Both the position numbers and the translations under genes were made by a program. Of a stretch of DNA of 64,000 bases, positions 20,102 through 31,302 are shown in pieces. The notes beneath the pieces were generated by a model. It was given only the letters and a program-made list of their open reading frames with translations. It searched no databases and had not been told where the DNA came from. Source of the stretch: Emiliania huxleyi CCMP1516 (Eukaryota > Haptophyta > Isochrysidales > Noelaerhabdaceae); contig NW_005198751.1 of assembly GCF_000372725.1 (NCBI RefSeq), positions 417,809-481,808 of the forward strand, read 5' to 3'. How positions within the stretch are numbered: the stretch's first letter is position 1; each line of letters starts with the position of its first letter.

Positions 20102-21221
20102 GGGTTGGGGAAGGAGGCTCCTTGACATTCATGATCTTGTCTCGCAGCTCGAAGAAGCGCTGGGGCTTGAGCGGCTTCGTGAAGTAGTCCGCGAGATTCT
20201 CGTCGCTGCGGACGAAGGGAACGCAAATCTTGTGGCCTCCTCGATCGCTTCGCGGATGAAGAAGTGGCGCCGCTCGACGTGTTTGAGCTTGCCGTGGTTC
20301 TCGGGGTTGTAGGCGGAGGCGATAGCGGCCTGGTTGTCGCAGTACTGCTTGGTGGGCGGGGCCTCGGGGGGGCTGATGACCTCGCCGTCCTTGACGTACG
20401 ACTCGAGCTCGGCCTTTATTTAGGCGACGGTAGCTCAGCACGTCTTTGGTCGCCTCGGAGGCAGCCATGATCTCGGACTGGCAGGACGAGAGCGCGATGG
20501 AGGGCTGCTGGACGCTGCGCCAGTGAACGATGGCCTGCCACATGAGGACGATCCACCCGGACGTGGACCTACGCGTCTCCCAACTAGCGTCGCTCATGGC
20601 GACGAGGTCGTCGTTCTCATGCTCGCCGTCCCGGCTCGGCTCGTAGGTTAGGCCGATGTGGGGATGGTGGCGGAAGTACTCGAGGAAACAGAACATCTCC
20701 TCAAAGACGTCGTCGGTGGGCTTGGCCATGCACCGCCAGAGAAGGCCGAAGGCGAGCGCCCCGTCGCAGCGCGTGTTGGTGACGAGGTAGCTCGCGACGC
20801 CGCAAAAGCACTGGCTGAGGTGGACGTCGGCAGGGTCACGCTCGGTGGCGTCGTCACATGCGGCAATGACCCCTTTGGCAATCTGGGGCGTGTACGGCGG
20901 CATGTTGGCGTGTCGGACGGGCGGTGGTCCGCGTAGGCGACCGATGAGCTTCTCGCGGAACTGCTCAACGAATCGGCGGGCGTACTGCTCCTGCGAGACG
21001 TGGACGAAGCCGTCGTGGCGCCTGGTGACCTGGATGTTAGCGCGATGTCGACGTCGGAGCGGAAGGACTCGTTGGTATGCTCGGCGAGGAACTTGGTGAG
21101 GAGCGCAGTGAGCTGTGTGGGATTCAGTCGCTCGTCCAGTCGTTGACGCGGGTAACGCGGCGGACACGCCGCCTGAAGTCGGAGTGGATCCGCCCAGCCT
21201 GAGCGCCAAAAGCGGTGGCAA
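20102..21221 (-). pseudogene. Copia reverse transcriptase end and RNase H, frame-broken
   Basis: Blocks typical of the Ty1/copia RNase H region are present: MSDASWETRRSTSGWIVLM, then HWRSVQQPSIALSSCQSE, and near the end ENLADYFTKPL. The reading frame shifts near 20410-20420 and again near 20235, so the middle is read in a different frame. The upstream segment (21220-21840) looks like shifted gag-type sequence. Not a functional gene. Confidence 0.7.
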
Positions 21222-21949
21222 GAAGGGGCTTGACGGCGACGGTCTCGAGGATCAGCCTCTGGAGCTTCGGCCGGACATTAGCGATCGAGGAACGGATAGC
21301 AGCTAAGCGGGCAATGGAAGTGCCGCTAGCACCCCGGATCCTGGCGGCTTTCTCGCGGTAGATGGTCCGCAGAGCGTCGTCGGCGAAGAAGGTCTTGAGG
21401 ATCGTCTCGGCGTAGATGGTATCGACCCGCTTGATGACGCGCGGGGCGACGACAATCCCCGCAACGATAGCAGCCTGTTTTTCATTGACGGATTTGCGCG
21501 AAGTCGTCGGCAGTCGGCTTCCGCGTGTCGTCGGCGACGAACTCGAGCAAGTCGGAAAGGTTGCGCAGCTCGAGCAGTTCCAGCTCGTGGCGCGCGCAGC
21601 GCACCGCGTCGGCGCTGGCGCTGCAAACGGTGGGCGAGATGTTATCAATGTAGACGGCGAAATTCGTGAGGAAGAAGTAGCCGAGCCGTCTTCGTCTTGC
21701 AGTCGGCTCCACTCGAGGAACGTGGCGAGGTTCGCCGCGAGTTCAGGGAGGGAGGCGGCCAGAACGAACTTGCACTCGGTCTGTAGTGCATTGGCACTCT
21801 GTTGAGCGCCTTGCAGGAGATCCCGAATTTCGGAATGCACCAAGGTTAAGGTGCGGGCGTGTCAGGCATGGCCTGGGAGGGATAGCGTGTCGGGCTCCAC
21901 AAAGGGCTGACGCGACCAGTCGAGTCGCTGCCACGTGCAAGCCCCACCC

Positions 21950-22117
21950 GGCTGGCGAGTGGCTTGGGGGCGTGCCGCCCTGCTTGCTCTAGGTGAAACG
22001 TCTAAAGGACGAAGATGCACGAGGGTGCGACCAACTCCGCAGCCACGACGGGCGGAGAAGACGGGCACTAGACGTCTAGACCAGGGAGGAAGAAGGAGGG
22101 ACACGTGTGGTTCAGAC
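21950..22117 (-). repeat. Right (5') LTR of the copia element
   Basis: Direct repeat of 19751-19923. No clear primer-binding site was recognised next to it. Confidence 0.7.
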
Positions 22118-22520
22118 GGGGTCTGGGCCCTCCCGTCTGGGTTTTCCCTCTCTTCACGCCGGAAATTTTCACAGCAGAAAAAGAAATTTTCCGCGGAAAT
22201 CACGATGTCAAGAGTCAACCCTCCCCAAGTGAGGTGATCTGGTGCTTGTAGGGCTTGAGAGTGGCCTGCCATGTCACAGGAAGGACTATGGTTGCAGGAG
22301 AGTACCACCAGCCATCACTTAGTTGGTATAGTACCCCAGTCATGATTTTTTTTTAGTTTCCCATAAGTAGGGTAGGTAGGTAGGTAGGTAGGTAGGGGCA
22401 CCGCAGGGGCCGGCCAGGTTTTTTCAGAATTTCATCATGAGGCCCCAAGCAAAAAAAAAGAAGGCGGAGTTTTCTTCCCATGATTTTCCTTGAACGATTT
22501 TTCTCGCCGCGCCGCTCCAC
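22118..22520. other. Intergenic, AT-richer, with a TAGG microsatellite
   Basis: No gene. (TAGG)n spans about 22367-22396. The segment GATTTTTCTCGCCGCGCC near 22496 resembles the subterminal motif of the TIR element at 58 kb. Confidence 0.5.
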
Positions 22521-23166
22521 AATGCCTTTCTCCGTTGCCTCCAGCCGCGCGGCGCCATCGTCCTCGACCCAGTGCCGGCCTGTGACAAGCTTGGCAGCTC
22601 GCGGATCGACGATCGCCACGAGCTGCTGCCCGGCGACGGCCGCTCGCCTTCGACGACCGTCCTAACAATCGGCGGTGAGCGGCCACCTCCTTGGCCCAGC
22701 GCTGGTGTTATCACGTCTCAGCTGCTTCATTGCCATGTCCAGCTGTGGCGAAGACGCGCTGACAGCAATTCTGTGCACGCAGTTGGACCAGCACGGCCAT
22801 CGGGTGCGTGGCGCAAAAAGACCTGTTTGCGCTGTCTTCGATCTCAGCGGCTACATGCGCTGCTGCGCGTACCTGTGATGCACATGTTGATCACATCCAT
22901 ATACCTCACTAACATACAGCTGGCGAGCCTTGCATCCCTCGTCTGGCCATGCTGTGCATCATCTCACCGTATGCAGCCGTATACGCCCACAGTGCTCACA
23001 GGGTCGGGTGTCACGGTGCTCGTGGCAAGCATCTCCGTCACTCTTGTGACTTGTGGGCTTGGTGGTGTTGCCTCCGGTGCTGCTGCTGGCTAGGGTGCCA
23101 ATGGCGCGACGGGAGGCGGCCATTGGCGCCACTACACGAACGATTGTTCGGGGACGGAAAAATCCA
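22521..23166 (+). repeat. Dispersed repeat, copy A (inverted partner at 58.2-58.85 kb)
   Basis: Nearly the same sequence as the interior of the element at 57999-58932 on the other strand; both can be translated as MPACDKLGSSRIDDRHELLP and, further on, MHMLITSIYLTNIQLASLA. Similarity starts at AATGCCTTTCTCCG and fades after CGATTGTTCGGGG. This copy lacks the terminal inverted repeats, so it is truncated. Confidence 0.8.
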
Positions 23167-23431
23167 GTCGGTTTGCGGCTGCCGGACGATGGCGAGAACG
23201 TGCGTCACGAGCTACTGTGTGCGGTGGCGGGCTCGGGGAGCGGAACCAAGCTTGTCGAGGACGCACAGAGGGTGGGTCTGGAGGATGGCGTATGGCGAGC
23301 GATCTGGGTGCAAGTGGTGCACTCCAGGCGTGTACCACACCCATTGTTAGACATCAACGATCTGTTCTTTTTCTTTTTTGTTATTATTTATTAGACCTTC
23401 GGAAAAAGAAATCCGAAGACCTCGGGCAAAA

Positions 23432-24214
23432 ATGGTGGCCTGCCTCTGCACCCTCGCCGCGGCCGGCGTCAGCATCTCGCCCACCGCCCGGCGCCTCGTC
23501 CTCGTGCGGCACGGCGCCGTCAACCGCGAGAAGGCTGTGCCCGCCATCAAGCCGGGCGGCTTCTACGGCGGCAATGTCGACGTGCCGCTCTCCACAGTCG
23601 GCGAGGCGGAGGCGCTGGCGGCCGCCAAGCACATCGCGTCCAACCACCTCGACGAGGTCAAGATCATCTGGTCCTCGCCGATGCGGCGGGCGCTATTCGG
23701 GGCACGCGCCGTCGGCACCGCCCTCGCCGTCGCCGCGAGTGAGGGTGGGGTTTGGCAGCCGCCGATGGAGATCGACACCTTCGAGGCCTTCCGCGAGGTG
23801 GACCGTGGTCCGATCGGCGCGGGCTGGACCGATCTCACCGCCGAGGAGATCGAGGCGCGAGACGGCCCGGACGCAATGCAGCGGTTTGCGCTCGAGAGCA
23901 CGCCGGGCGCCTTCAACGCCGTCAACGGCGGCGAGGGCTTCTGCGACGTGCGCTCCCGCGTGCTCGAGCAGCGGGACGCGATGCTGCGCGCGCTGCCGCC
24001 CGGCGGCGCCGGCGTCATCGTGTCGCACATGTGGGTCACGCGCGCGATGGTGGGCGAGGCGCTGGGCGAGCCCAACCCGATGAGGGTGGACATCCCGACC
24101 GCCTCTATCTCCGTCGTCGACTACCCGGAGGGCTTCAGCGCGCAGGCTTTCGCCAGCGGCGCGTGCGAGCCGCCGACCGTGGCGTGCGTCGGCCTGAAGC
24201 CGTCGCTGGAGTGA
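23432..24214 (+). CDS. Histidine phosphatase superfamily protein
   Basis: 260 residues from the ATG at 23432 (MVACLCTLAAAGVSIS). The catalytic motif is LVLVRHGAVNRE with His27, and the second histidine is in VIVSHMWVTRAM; phosphate-binding arginines are at Arg26 and in SSPMRRALFGAR. The N terminus (MVACLCTLAAAG) may be a short targeting segment. Members range from phosphoglycerate mutases to sugar and protein phosphatases; the insertion between the two motifs does not let me choose. It is followed in the same direction, 273 bp on, by an FAD oxidoreductase. Confidence 0.75.
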   Translation: MVACLCTLAAAGVSISPTARRLVLVRHGAVNREKAVPAIKPGGFYGGNVDVPLSTVGEAEALAAAKHIASNHLDEVKIIWSSPMRRALFGARAVGTALAVAASEGGVWQPPMEIDTFEAFREVDRGPIGAGWTDLTAEEIEARDGPDAMQRFALESTPGAFNAVNGGEGFCDVRSRVLEQRDAMLRALPPGGAGVIVSHMWVTRAMVGEALGEPNPMRVDIPTASISVVDYPEGFSAQAFASGACEPPTVACVGLKPSLE

Positions 24215-24487
24215 CGAGAGCCTGTACCCCAGAGTGTACACGCATTCTTCCGGTCGCGGACCTCTGCGATCTTCCCAAAGATCTTCTGGGAGGCTTGGAG
24301 GGCTTGGAGCATCACTTGCTCTTGGGTCTTGGGAGCACCAGGATTCCGGCCTCGGCGCCTCGCGCGTTATAGGCGTCATTAATTTCTTTTTCCGCACGAC
24401 ACTGGGCACTCGTGCGCGCCAGCCCTGTGAGAGAAGAAAGAACAGAAAAACAAAACAAGGGGTGGCGTCAAAAATTCTTTTTCCGTC

Positions 24488-25931
24488 ATGTACATTATGG
24501 TGAGACGCACTTGGGACGCAGTCGTCGTTGGTGGCGGCGTCGTCGGCTGCGCCGTGCTGCGCGAGCTGACTGTCCGCCGCGGCTGGCGCTGCCTGCTCGT
24601 GGAGCGGCAGCCGCACCTCGTCGCCGGCGCATCGGCCGGCAACACGGGCATCGCGTGCACCGCGTCGGACGTCGCTACCGGCACGGTGGAGCACGCCTGC
24701 CTCTCCGAGGGCGCGCGCCTCAATCTCCCCGCGTGGACGGAGCTCAACGTGCCGCACCGCCCGACGGGCTCGATGTACGCCGCGTTTGACGCCGACGGCC
24801 TGAGCCGGCTCGAGGCGGAGCTGGAGATGCGGCGAGCGCGCGGCGACCCGGACGCCGCGCTGCTGACGGCGGCCGAGGCGCGCGCGCGCGAGCCTGCGCT
24901 CGCGCCGTCGGTGCTCGGCGCACTGCTCGTGGCGGGCGAGGTGACGGTGGACCCTTGGCTGGCGCCGATCGCGTACGCCCGGCACGCGCACGAGAACGGC
25001 GCCACGATACAGCGCGGCAGAGAGGTGGCGGCCGCGGCGTGGGAGGGAGGTCGCTGGCGGCTGACCCTCTCTCCGGCGGAGGCGGAGGCCGAGGGGCCAG
25101 AGGTTGTGGAGGCGTCCGTCGTTGTGGCTTGCGGCGGGCTGCTCGGCGACGCGCTCGAGGCGCTGCACCGGCGGCCGCCCTTCGCGATTAAGCCGCGGCG
25201 AGGCGACTTTTTGCTCTTTGACGGGTCGGCCCGTGCGCTCGTCGGCGCCACGCCCGTCGGTCAGCCGCCGGGCGACGTCTCGCGCGGTGCGTCACGTCCT
25301 GGCGCTCCGAGACCGCGACGACGCGAGATGACGCGAGGTGACGCGAGATGACGCGAGGTTAGGTGTGTATGTCTGGCGGTCGGCGCTCGGCGTTGTGGCG
25401 TGCGGCCCGACCGCGGAGCCCGTGAGGGAGGTAGAGATGCCGCCGCGGGAGGAGGCGCGGCCAGAGGTGCGTGCGGCGCTGCTCGACGCGGCGTGCGCCG
25501 CCGTGCCGCAGCTCCGCGAGGCTGGTGTGGCGGGATCCTACTCTGGCCTCCGGCCGGGATGCGACCTCTCCGCCGACTACCAGATCGGGCGCGCCGAGGG
25601 GTCGAGCTGGGTCACCGTGGGCGCCATCCGCTCCACCGGCCTCACCGGGGCGCTCGGCATCGCCCGCCGCGCAGCCGCACTCTGCGACGAGGCGTGGCGC
25701 GAGAGCGGGGCCGCAGCCGAGCCGCCGCCCCCGCCGGGCGGCGGCGCCGTGCGGACGACGCCGCTGCCGCCGCTGCACGAGATTGCGGCCTCGTACCGCG
25801 CGCGCGCCGACGGGAGCGTCGTCTTTGGCGCCGACGAGGCGGGCTTCGGCCCGCACCTCGTGACGCACCCGCTGACGGCGGCAGGGCTGGACGCGCAGCT
25901 CGCGGGGATGCTGCGCGGGACGGCGTTATGA
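24488..25931 (+). CDS. FAD-dependent oxidoreductase (DAO / glycerol-3-phosphate dehydrogenase-like)
   Basis: Two exons, 24488-25286 and 25363-25931, give 455 residues. The FAD-binding dinucleotide fold is at the start, DAVVVGGGVVGCAVLREL, with LVERQPHLVAGASAGNTG just after. The C-terminal part has VAGSYSGLRPGCDLSADY and STGLTGALGIA, the second FAD contact typical of DAO-fold enzymes that oxidise amines, 2-hydroxy acids or glycerol-3-phosphate; L-2-hydroxyglutarate dehydrogenase-like enzymes are the closest in style. The 76-bp GT-AG intron is phase 1 and rebuilds SRGVYVW. The intron contains four ~10-bp ACGCGAGRTG repeats, and its first ~20 nt resemble the start of exon 2. The stretch PPPPPGGG in the C-terminal third is a low-complexity insertion. 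Confidence 0.8.
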
Positions 25932-26037
25932 TAGCCGTTTATCTTTTTTTGTGACCTGCAACACAGAGCTTTTTGCGTCCGCCGTCGGCGATTATCTCTA
26001 CGAAACTCGGACCTGTCCAAGACTTGGCTCCCCTGGG

Positions 26038-27037
26038 GGCTGAGGGCCAAAAGTAAAACGCGCAACGCCGCTCTCGGCTCTCAGAGAGGCGTTATATCTC
26101 AGTAACCCCGCTCGCAGGTACTAGAGCAGCGTTCGTCAAGCTCAAACCCCACTCTACACAACACAGAGCAGTGTTTGCCTAACAAGACTCCGCTCTGCAA
26201 CCTTCAGAGCGGACTCTTGCTCAGAAAAACACCGACCAAACACGTTCGAGCGGAGTCAAGTCAGTGCAACACCGCTCAACATAGCGGGAGCGGTCAATTT
26301 CCGCGGAGAGGCTGCTTTCGCCTCCCTCAGTCGCGCTCTCCTTCGCTCCTCCTCTTCAGAGCGGGACTTTGCTGAGTGAACACCGCTCTAGCTAGTAAGA
26401 GCAGCGATTGCTTTAAGCTGACACCGCTCTAAATGGCGTGAGCGGCGTATCACTAAACGCGACGCCGCTCTGACTACTCGGAGCAGTGACGACCCACCCA
26501 CACGCGCTCAACCCCAGGGGCGGGGCTCGCCACGCCGCGCCGCGCGCCACGAGCGATCGTGGATCCGCCGTCGGCGTCAAGTGGCATCGCCGTCCCGGCG
26601 TCCCAGAGCAGCGTCTATTCAGGGCGACGCCGCTCACGCCATTTAGAGCGGTGTCAGCTTAAAGCAATCGCTGCTATGACCAGCTAGAGCGGTGTTCACT
26701 CAGCAAAGTCCCGCTCTGAAGAGGAGGGGCGGAGGAGAGCGCGACTGAGGGAGGCGAAAGCAGCCTCTCCGCGGAAATTGACCGCTTCCGCTATGTTGAG
26801 CGGTGTTGCACTGACTTGACTCCGCTCGAACGTGCTCGGTCGGTGTTTTTCTGAGCAAGAGTCCGCTCTGAAGGTTGCAGAGCGGAGTCTTGTTAGGCAA
26901 ACGCTGCTCTGTGTTGTGTAGAGTGGGGTTTGAGCTTGACGAACGCTGCTCTAGTACCTGCGAGCGGGGTTACTGAGATATAACGCCTCTCTGAGAGCCG
27001 AGAGCGGCGTTGAGCGTTTTACTTTTGGCCCTCAGCC
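26038..27037. mobile_element. Foldback element: 1-kb giant inverted repeat made of mini-hairpins
   Basis: Two ~413-bp arms (26038-26449 and 26624-27037) are near-perfect reverse complements around a 174-bp centre. The outer ends are GGCTGAGGGCCAAAAGTAAA. Each arm is a chain of about eight modules of the form AACxCCGCTC, ~10 nt, GAGCGGxGTT, i.e. ~31-nt hairpins set ~45-50 bp apart. No protein is encoded; the identical short frames in both arms simply mirror one another. I found no clear target-site duplication. Confidence 0.8.
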
Positions 27038-27122
27038 GGCTCTGGGACTGCGGGAGGCTCATATCACGAGTTGCACCCCGTGTTGCAGCGCGTGCCGCCG
27101 CCTCGATCGTCGCCGCGTCGCC

Positions 27123-29468
27123 ATGGCGCCGATGTCTGCGCCGCGCCGCCTGCACGTGCACTTCTGCGACGCGGGCGAGCCGACCGAGGTGCTCGTTCAT
27201 TCGGGCCAGGACATCCTGTGCACGGTGTCGCAAAAGATCGGCGTCCCCGTTCACGTGATCGCACTGGAGCTGCTCGATGGGAAGGTGCCATACGACCCGG
27301 CGCTCCACGCCATGTGCAATCACATCCGGGCGGTGCGGCGCCGCGGCGGCGCGGGGCACCGTGGCGAGGCCTCCACCGGCTCGCAGCAGCAGTCGGACCT
27401 CTTCAACTTCCCGTCGGCCAAGATATTGCTCACAACCGAGACCCAGGGCATCTTCTCGCAGGAGACGGCAGTGTACGAGCTGCTCGACAACGCGCTCGAG
27501 TCGGTGTACCTCCGGAGTATCGCGAGCGGGGCCCCTGCATCGTATATTCTTCAAGTCGTCCTGCTCATCGACCTCTCGTGCAACATTCTGCGGGTCGTGG
27601 ACAACGGGCGCAGCTTGACGCACGATGAGCTGGTGATGTGGGGGCAGCTTGGGACCTCGGACCACCAGAACCACGGCGGCTCGGCCTCCGGCTTCTTCCC
27701 CGTGCGCTACTCGCGGTTCGGCGTAAAGGCGCTGCTGGGAGAGGGCGGCGAGCTCTCAATGGCGAGGGTGGAGGGCGGCCCCCGTGGCAGTGGGACGAAG
27801 GCCCAAGCTGACGATGCCGATCGCGAAGGTGGCCGCCCCACCATTGCCGCGCCCGCGCCACGCCTCCTCACTCCTCTCCACCGCCACCCTTCCCAGCACC
27901 CTCCCAGCCGCCACCAATTTCCTGCGCGCACACCCTCGCAGATGATGGCGGCGGCTGAGGAGGGCGACCGCAAGGGCGAGTGGAAGCAGCCCGTCACGTC
28001 GTGGCAGCCGGACGCGCAGGTGCGCGCGCTGTTGGGCCGCGAGGGGTGGGGCGACAAGGCGACGTGCTTCGAGGTGCGCAACGTCAAGGGCAACACCCTG
28101 CGCGAGGTGGAGGCGATGCTCACGCAGCAGGGCGGCCTCGCCGACAAGGTGTGTGACAAGTACCTCCCCTGCCTCGTGTGCCTCGTGACGACCGACCCCA
28201 GCTCGGCGGCGCGCGCTCTGCCGGAGATGGAGGGCTTTCCCCGGCAGCCAATTCGGATGAGCATCGAGCTCGGCGAGAGGTGCATCACGCTCAACGACGA
28301 GATCTTTGGCAACGGCGATGTCGACAACCTGCGCTGCTCGGAGATCCTCCTCGCGCGCCAAATCCGCGACCAGCACCTCGATAAGTTGTTCCCGCAGGCG
28401 GCAGGCGGCCACGCAGCGCTGCGACGCGCTCCGCCGACCCCTCGTGCCCGTCGATGACCAAGGTCTTCTCGGGCACCTGCGAGGCGGGCGGCAAGCGGGG
28501 CTCGTGGCGGCTCGTCCTCGTACGAGTACTTCCCGTCGATCAACGGCGACAAGTCGATGCCGCCGGTCGTCGAGCCCGGCTGCTTCGAGGTTCGGTGGAA
28601 CGGGCGGCTGCTCTCCGAGGGGCGCACGAGACGTTCCAGTTCACCGAGCACGCGGGCGCGAAGGAGTTGCTCGGGCGCGGCTTCCCGAAGGACCTGCCGG
28701 AGGCCGTGTGGCAGCGCTTCACCGGGACCCTCTACCGAGGATCCTTTACGTTGACGGCAACTTCGCCGTGGAGCCGACCAAGAACGCGATGCTGCACGAT
28801 TCGTCGGTGGACAGCCTCGTGCAGAACCTACTTTTTCCGCAAGTGGGACTCGAGGGCGGAGAAGCAGCGCGGCCACAGCTCGGCCCGCTCGTCGCCTCAC
28901 TCGTCCCCAATCTTTGGCTCGCCAGGCTACGGGCCTGGGGGAGGCAACTCGCCCCGGGAGGTCGCCAGCATGCGGCAGCAGCAGCAGCTCGACGCGGCGC
29001 AGAAGAAGAAGGAGCAGATGGTCCCCCTCCCAAGAGAAATGTGCCCCTGGCTGCACGACTGCCGCCCCAAGGTGGAGGAGGACATCATTTTGGTGGCCGA
29101 GGGGACCGTTTTCCCCCCCTTCCCCCTTTCCCTCCTTTTGCGGCTTACCCCCTTCCCCCCCCCCCCCCCCGCGCGCGCGCGCAGGCTCCGCGAGCCCAGA
29201 GGAGGCCGCTGACGCCATCATCAACCACCTCAAGGACGAGGTGCGCGACATCAACCCCGACGACGAGGAGCTCACGCCCGCGCTCGAAAAGGCCAAGGAC
29301 GCGCTGTCGGCCCTGCTGCCGATGGTGTCGGAGCTGCTCAAGGGCGAGAGGACGACGATGACCCTGTTGCTCACTGACATTGAGGACAAGCGCAGCAAGG
29401 CGACGGAAGAGGCTGCCGCAGCGCACAAGCTGAAGGAGGCACGCGCCCACGACCTGAGGGATTCTTGA
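27123..29468 (+). CDS. SMCHD1/MORC-like GHKL ATPase, reading frame broken
   Basis: The N terminus (RLHVHFCDAGEPTEVLVHSG...) looks like a ubiquitin-like fold, as in SMCHD1. It is followed by the GHKL ATPase motifs: N box ETAVYELLDNALES, D-x-G box LRVVDNGRSLTHDE, and GTSDHQ...SRFGVKAL. These proteins act in chromatin and DNA repair. A 174-bp intron at 27768-27941 (AGG|GTGGAG to CGCAG|ATG) joins LSMAR to MMAAAEEGD. Past 28390 the coding text continues but jumps between frames several times within ~350 bp: SYEYFPSINGDKSMPPVV, then ETFQFTEHAGAKELLGRGF, then LYVDGNFAVEPTKNAMLHD. Splicing does not explain this well, so either sequence errors or decay is likely. The last part, after a poly-C stretch at 29155, is a coiled coil ending ARAHDLRDS. 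Confidence 0.65.
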
Positions 29469-29599
29469 GATTCGATCGAGATTTGTCCGAGATTTGTCCG
29501 AGATTGAGCCGAGATTGAGCCGAGATTCTATCCCTCATCCTGCTCTACATTACCAAGGATGTGGGTGTGATGGTCAGGTGGCAATTGTCGAGGTCACCA

Positions 29600-30266
29600 G
29601 CGACACAAGTTGACCAACCACAAGTGGCGACATCAGCATCAAGAAGACGTTGCACAAGGGCGGACGCGGCACCCCGGAGGGGGGCCACTGCTACTCAGGC
29701 GGGCCAATTTGCCTGCTACTCAGGCGGGCGACCGCCGATATCCACCTCGCGCCGGGGGACACCTGGGTCGACACGCCGCAGCAGCGGGCACCAGTCAACT
29801 CGAGCGACGCGGCACCCCTGGAACAACGGCATCACAAGGCGCGAGCACGCGAGCTTCATCAACGCACTCAAGGCTAGCCACCCCACCCCTCCTCGCAGAT
29901 GCTACCACACACGCCCCCCTTGCCCCCCCTCCCCCTGACCCCCCCACCCCCACCCACCCGTCACCCCCCTCTGCGTCACAGGCGGCCGTCAAGGCGGGCA
30001 ACACAATCCTGCACTACGGCGAACCAATCGTCTGCAAGCAGGCCGGGGTGACCTGCGTCGACGTGCTGCACATCCTCCGCTACGCCTTTGGCGCTGAGGG
30101 CAACGGCTCCTACCGCAACACCAAGGTCAAGTGGAGTTGGGCCGCGCCCTTCATCTCGTGGCTCTTCGGGCGGCACTACACGCACGACGCGCCCGGCGAC
30201 TGCGAGAACGTCGGCCGCTTTCTCTTCGCCCTGCTGGCGGGCCTCGTGCGGCACCATGGCGTGTAG
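29600..30266 (+). CDS. Unidentified protein, at least two exons
   Basis: Exon 2 (29982-30266) is clearly coding: AVKAGNTILHYGEPIVCKQA, VTCVDVLHILRYAFG, VKWSWAAPFISWLFGRHYTH. It is joined through a 109-bp GC-AG intron (29873-29981) to GITRREHASFINALK. Further upstream the best coding text (DISIKKTLHKGGRGTPEGGH...GDTWVD) is in another frame, so an indel or another intron is present. It could be the C-terminal end of the preceding ATPase gene. No family recognised. Confidence 0.4.
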
Positions 30267-30291
30267 GCGCCCGCTGCCGCTTCCCCGCGCG

Positions 30292-30513
30292 AGCCGCTCC
30301 CCCCCGCCGCCCGCCATCTCTCTCGATGGCGGTGCCGAGCGGGGGCGCTGCGGAGCCGGGCATCGACTGGGCGCACTCGCATCCATCTGCGGGGAGGACT
30401 CAAGCCGCTGCCCCCCGCCGCCCGCCATCTCGTGATGGCGGTGCCGAGCGGGGGCGCTGCGGAGCCGGGCATCGACTGGGCGCACTCGCATCCATCTGCG
30501 GGGAGGGCTCGCT
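30292..30513. repeat. 111-bp tandem duplication
   Basis: Two nearly identical copies (30292-30402 and 30403-30512), each beginning AGCCGCT and containing GATGGCGGTGCCGAGCGGGG and CATCGACTGGGCGCACTCG. It lies just downstream of the preceding gene. Confidence 0.85.
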
Positions 30514-31302
30514 ACCTTCTGCTTCCCCTGGGGCCTCCAGTGGGCAGCGCAGAGTGCGCATCCCTCTCGACTTTATCGTAGTGTCTTAGTGGAGGGTATG
30601 CTGTCGTGTTGTATGCGCTATTTACATGGGAATTTGAGGAATCTGACGGCGTATGAATGACCTGCAAGGGTGTAGTTGTCTCAGTCCCTCTCTCGTGTGT
30701 GAGTGTGGGGTGGTGTGCGTGTGGTGCGGGATTGCGGGTCCCCGGAGGTCCGTCTCGGCTCTCGCTCTCCTACTTGGTCTACTTGAGTTCGTACTTGCCT
30801 CTTCGAGCAGCGCGGGGGGAGGACCAGACAGCCCGACACCCGGGCGATAGAACATGCCAGCTGGGCTCTTCCAGGGCTCTCGTGGCCCGTGGCGCGAAAC
30901 CCAGGTGAATAGGGCGGGCTGCGGCGGGCGCAATAACTATTCACAGCTTATGAAAACCGGAAACACTAGAGTCTGCAGAAGAGTTCGAGTGGTCTTCGTG
31001 CTCAGAAGGATCAAGAGAGTTCTATTCACACCCTTTGTGCGTTGAAGACCACAGGCAATGCCCGTTTACACCCAACCGACGAGTCGCTGGGCCCTCTGGG
31101 ACCTCTGAGGCTGAGAGCCGGAGCCGGGGTCCGGGGAGCGCGCGCTGCTCGGAGGCACTCTCGGGATATACGATCGGATCGATGGTTTAACTAAAGCAAA
31201 AGACAGGTTGGTTTCCATTAATGGCGACACGCCGGATTGCGGATAGATCTAGAGAGCTCGACACGCTCACCCTCACGGAGCCACACACGCGCGAGACCGC
31301 CA
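30514..31302. other. Intergenic, no gene seen
   Basis: Lower-GC sequence with no convincing frame on either strand. Confidence 0.4.

Larger units (their letters stand above)
19751..22117 (-). mobile_element. Decayed, internally deleted Ty1/copia LTR retrotransposon
   Basis: Two direct repeats of ~170 bp (19751-19923 and 21950-22117) bound a 2.4-kb segment whose minus strand encodes the C-terminal part of a copia polyprotein. On the minus strand a G-rich polypurine tract lies just before the left repeat (near 19930), as expected for the 3' LTR. A full copia is about 5 kb, so protease, integrase and most of the reverse transcriptase are missing. I could not find a convincing target-site duplication. 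The left LTR abuts the promoter of PRORP. Confidence 0.75.

Noticed and set aside
23693..25168. 491-codon minus frame
   Set aside because: Antisense to the histidine phosphatase and the FAD oxidoreductase, both with intact motifs on the plus strand.
26175..26900. Two near-identical 66-codon proteins in opposite orientation
   Set aside because: They are the two arms of the foldback element and need no protein-level explanation.
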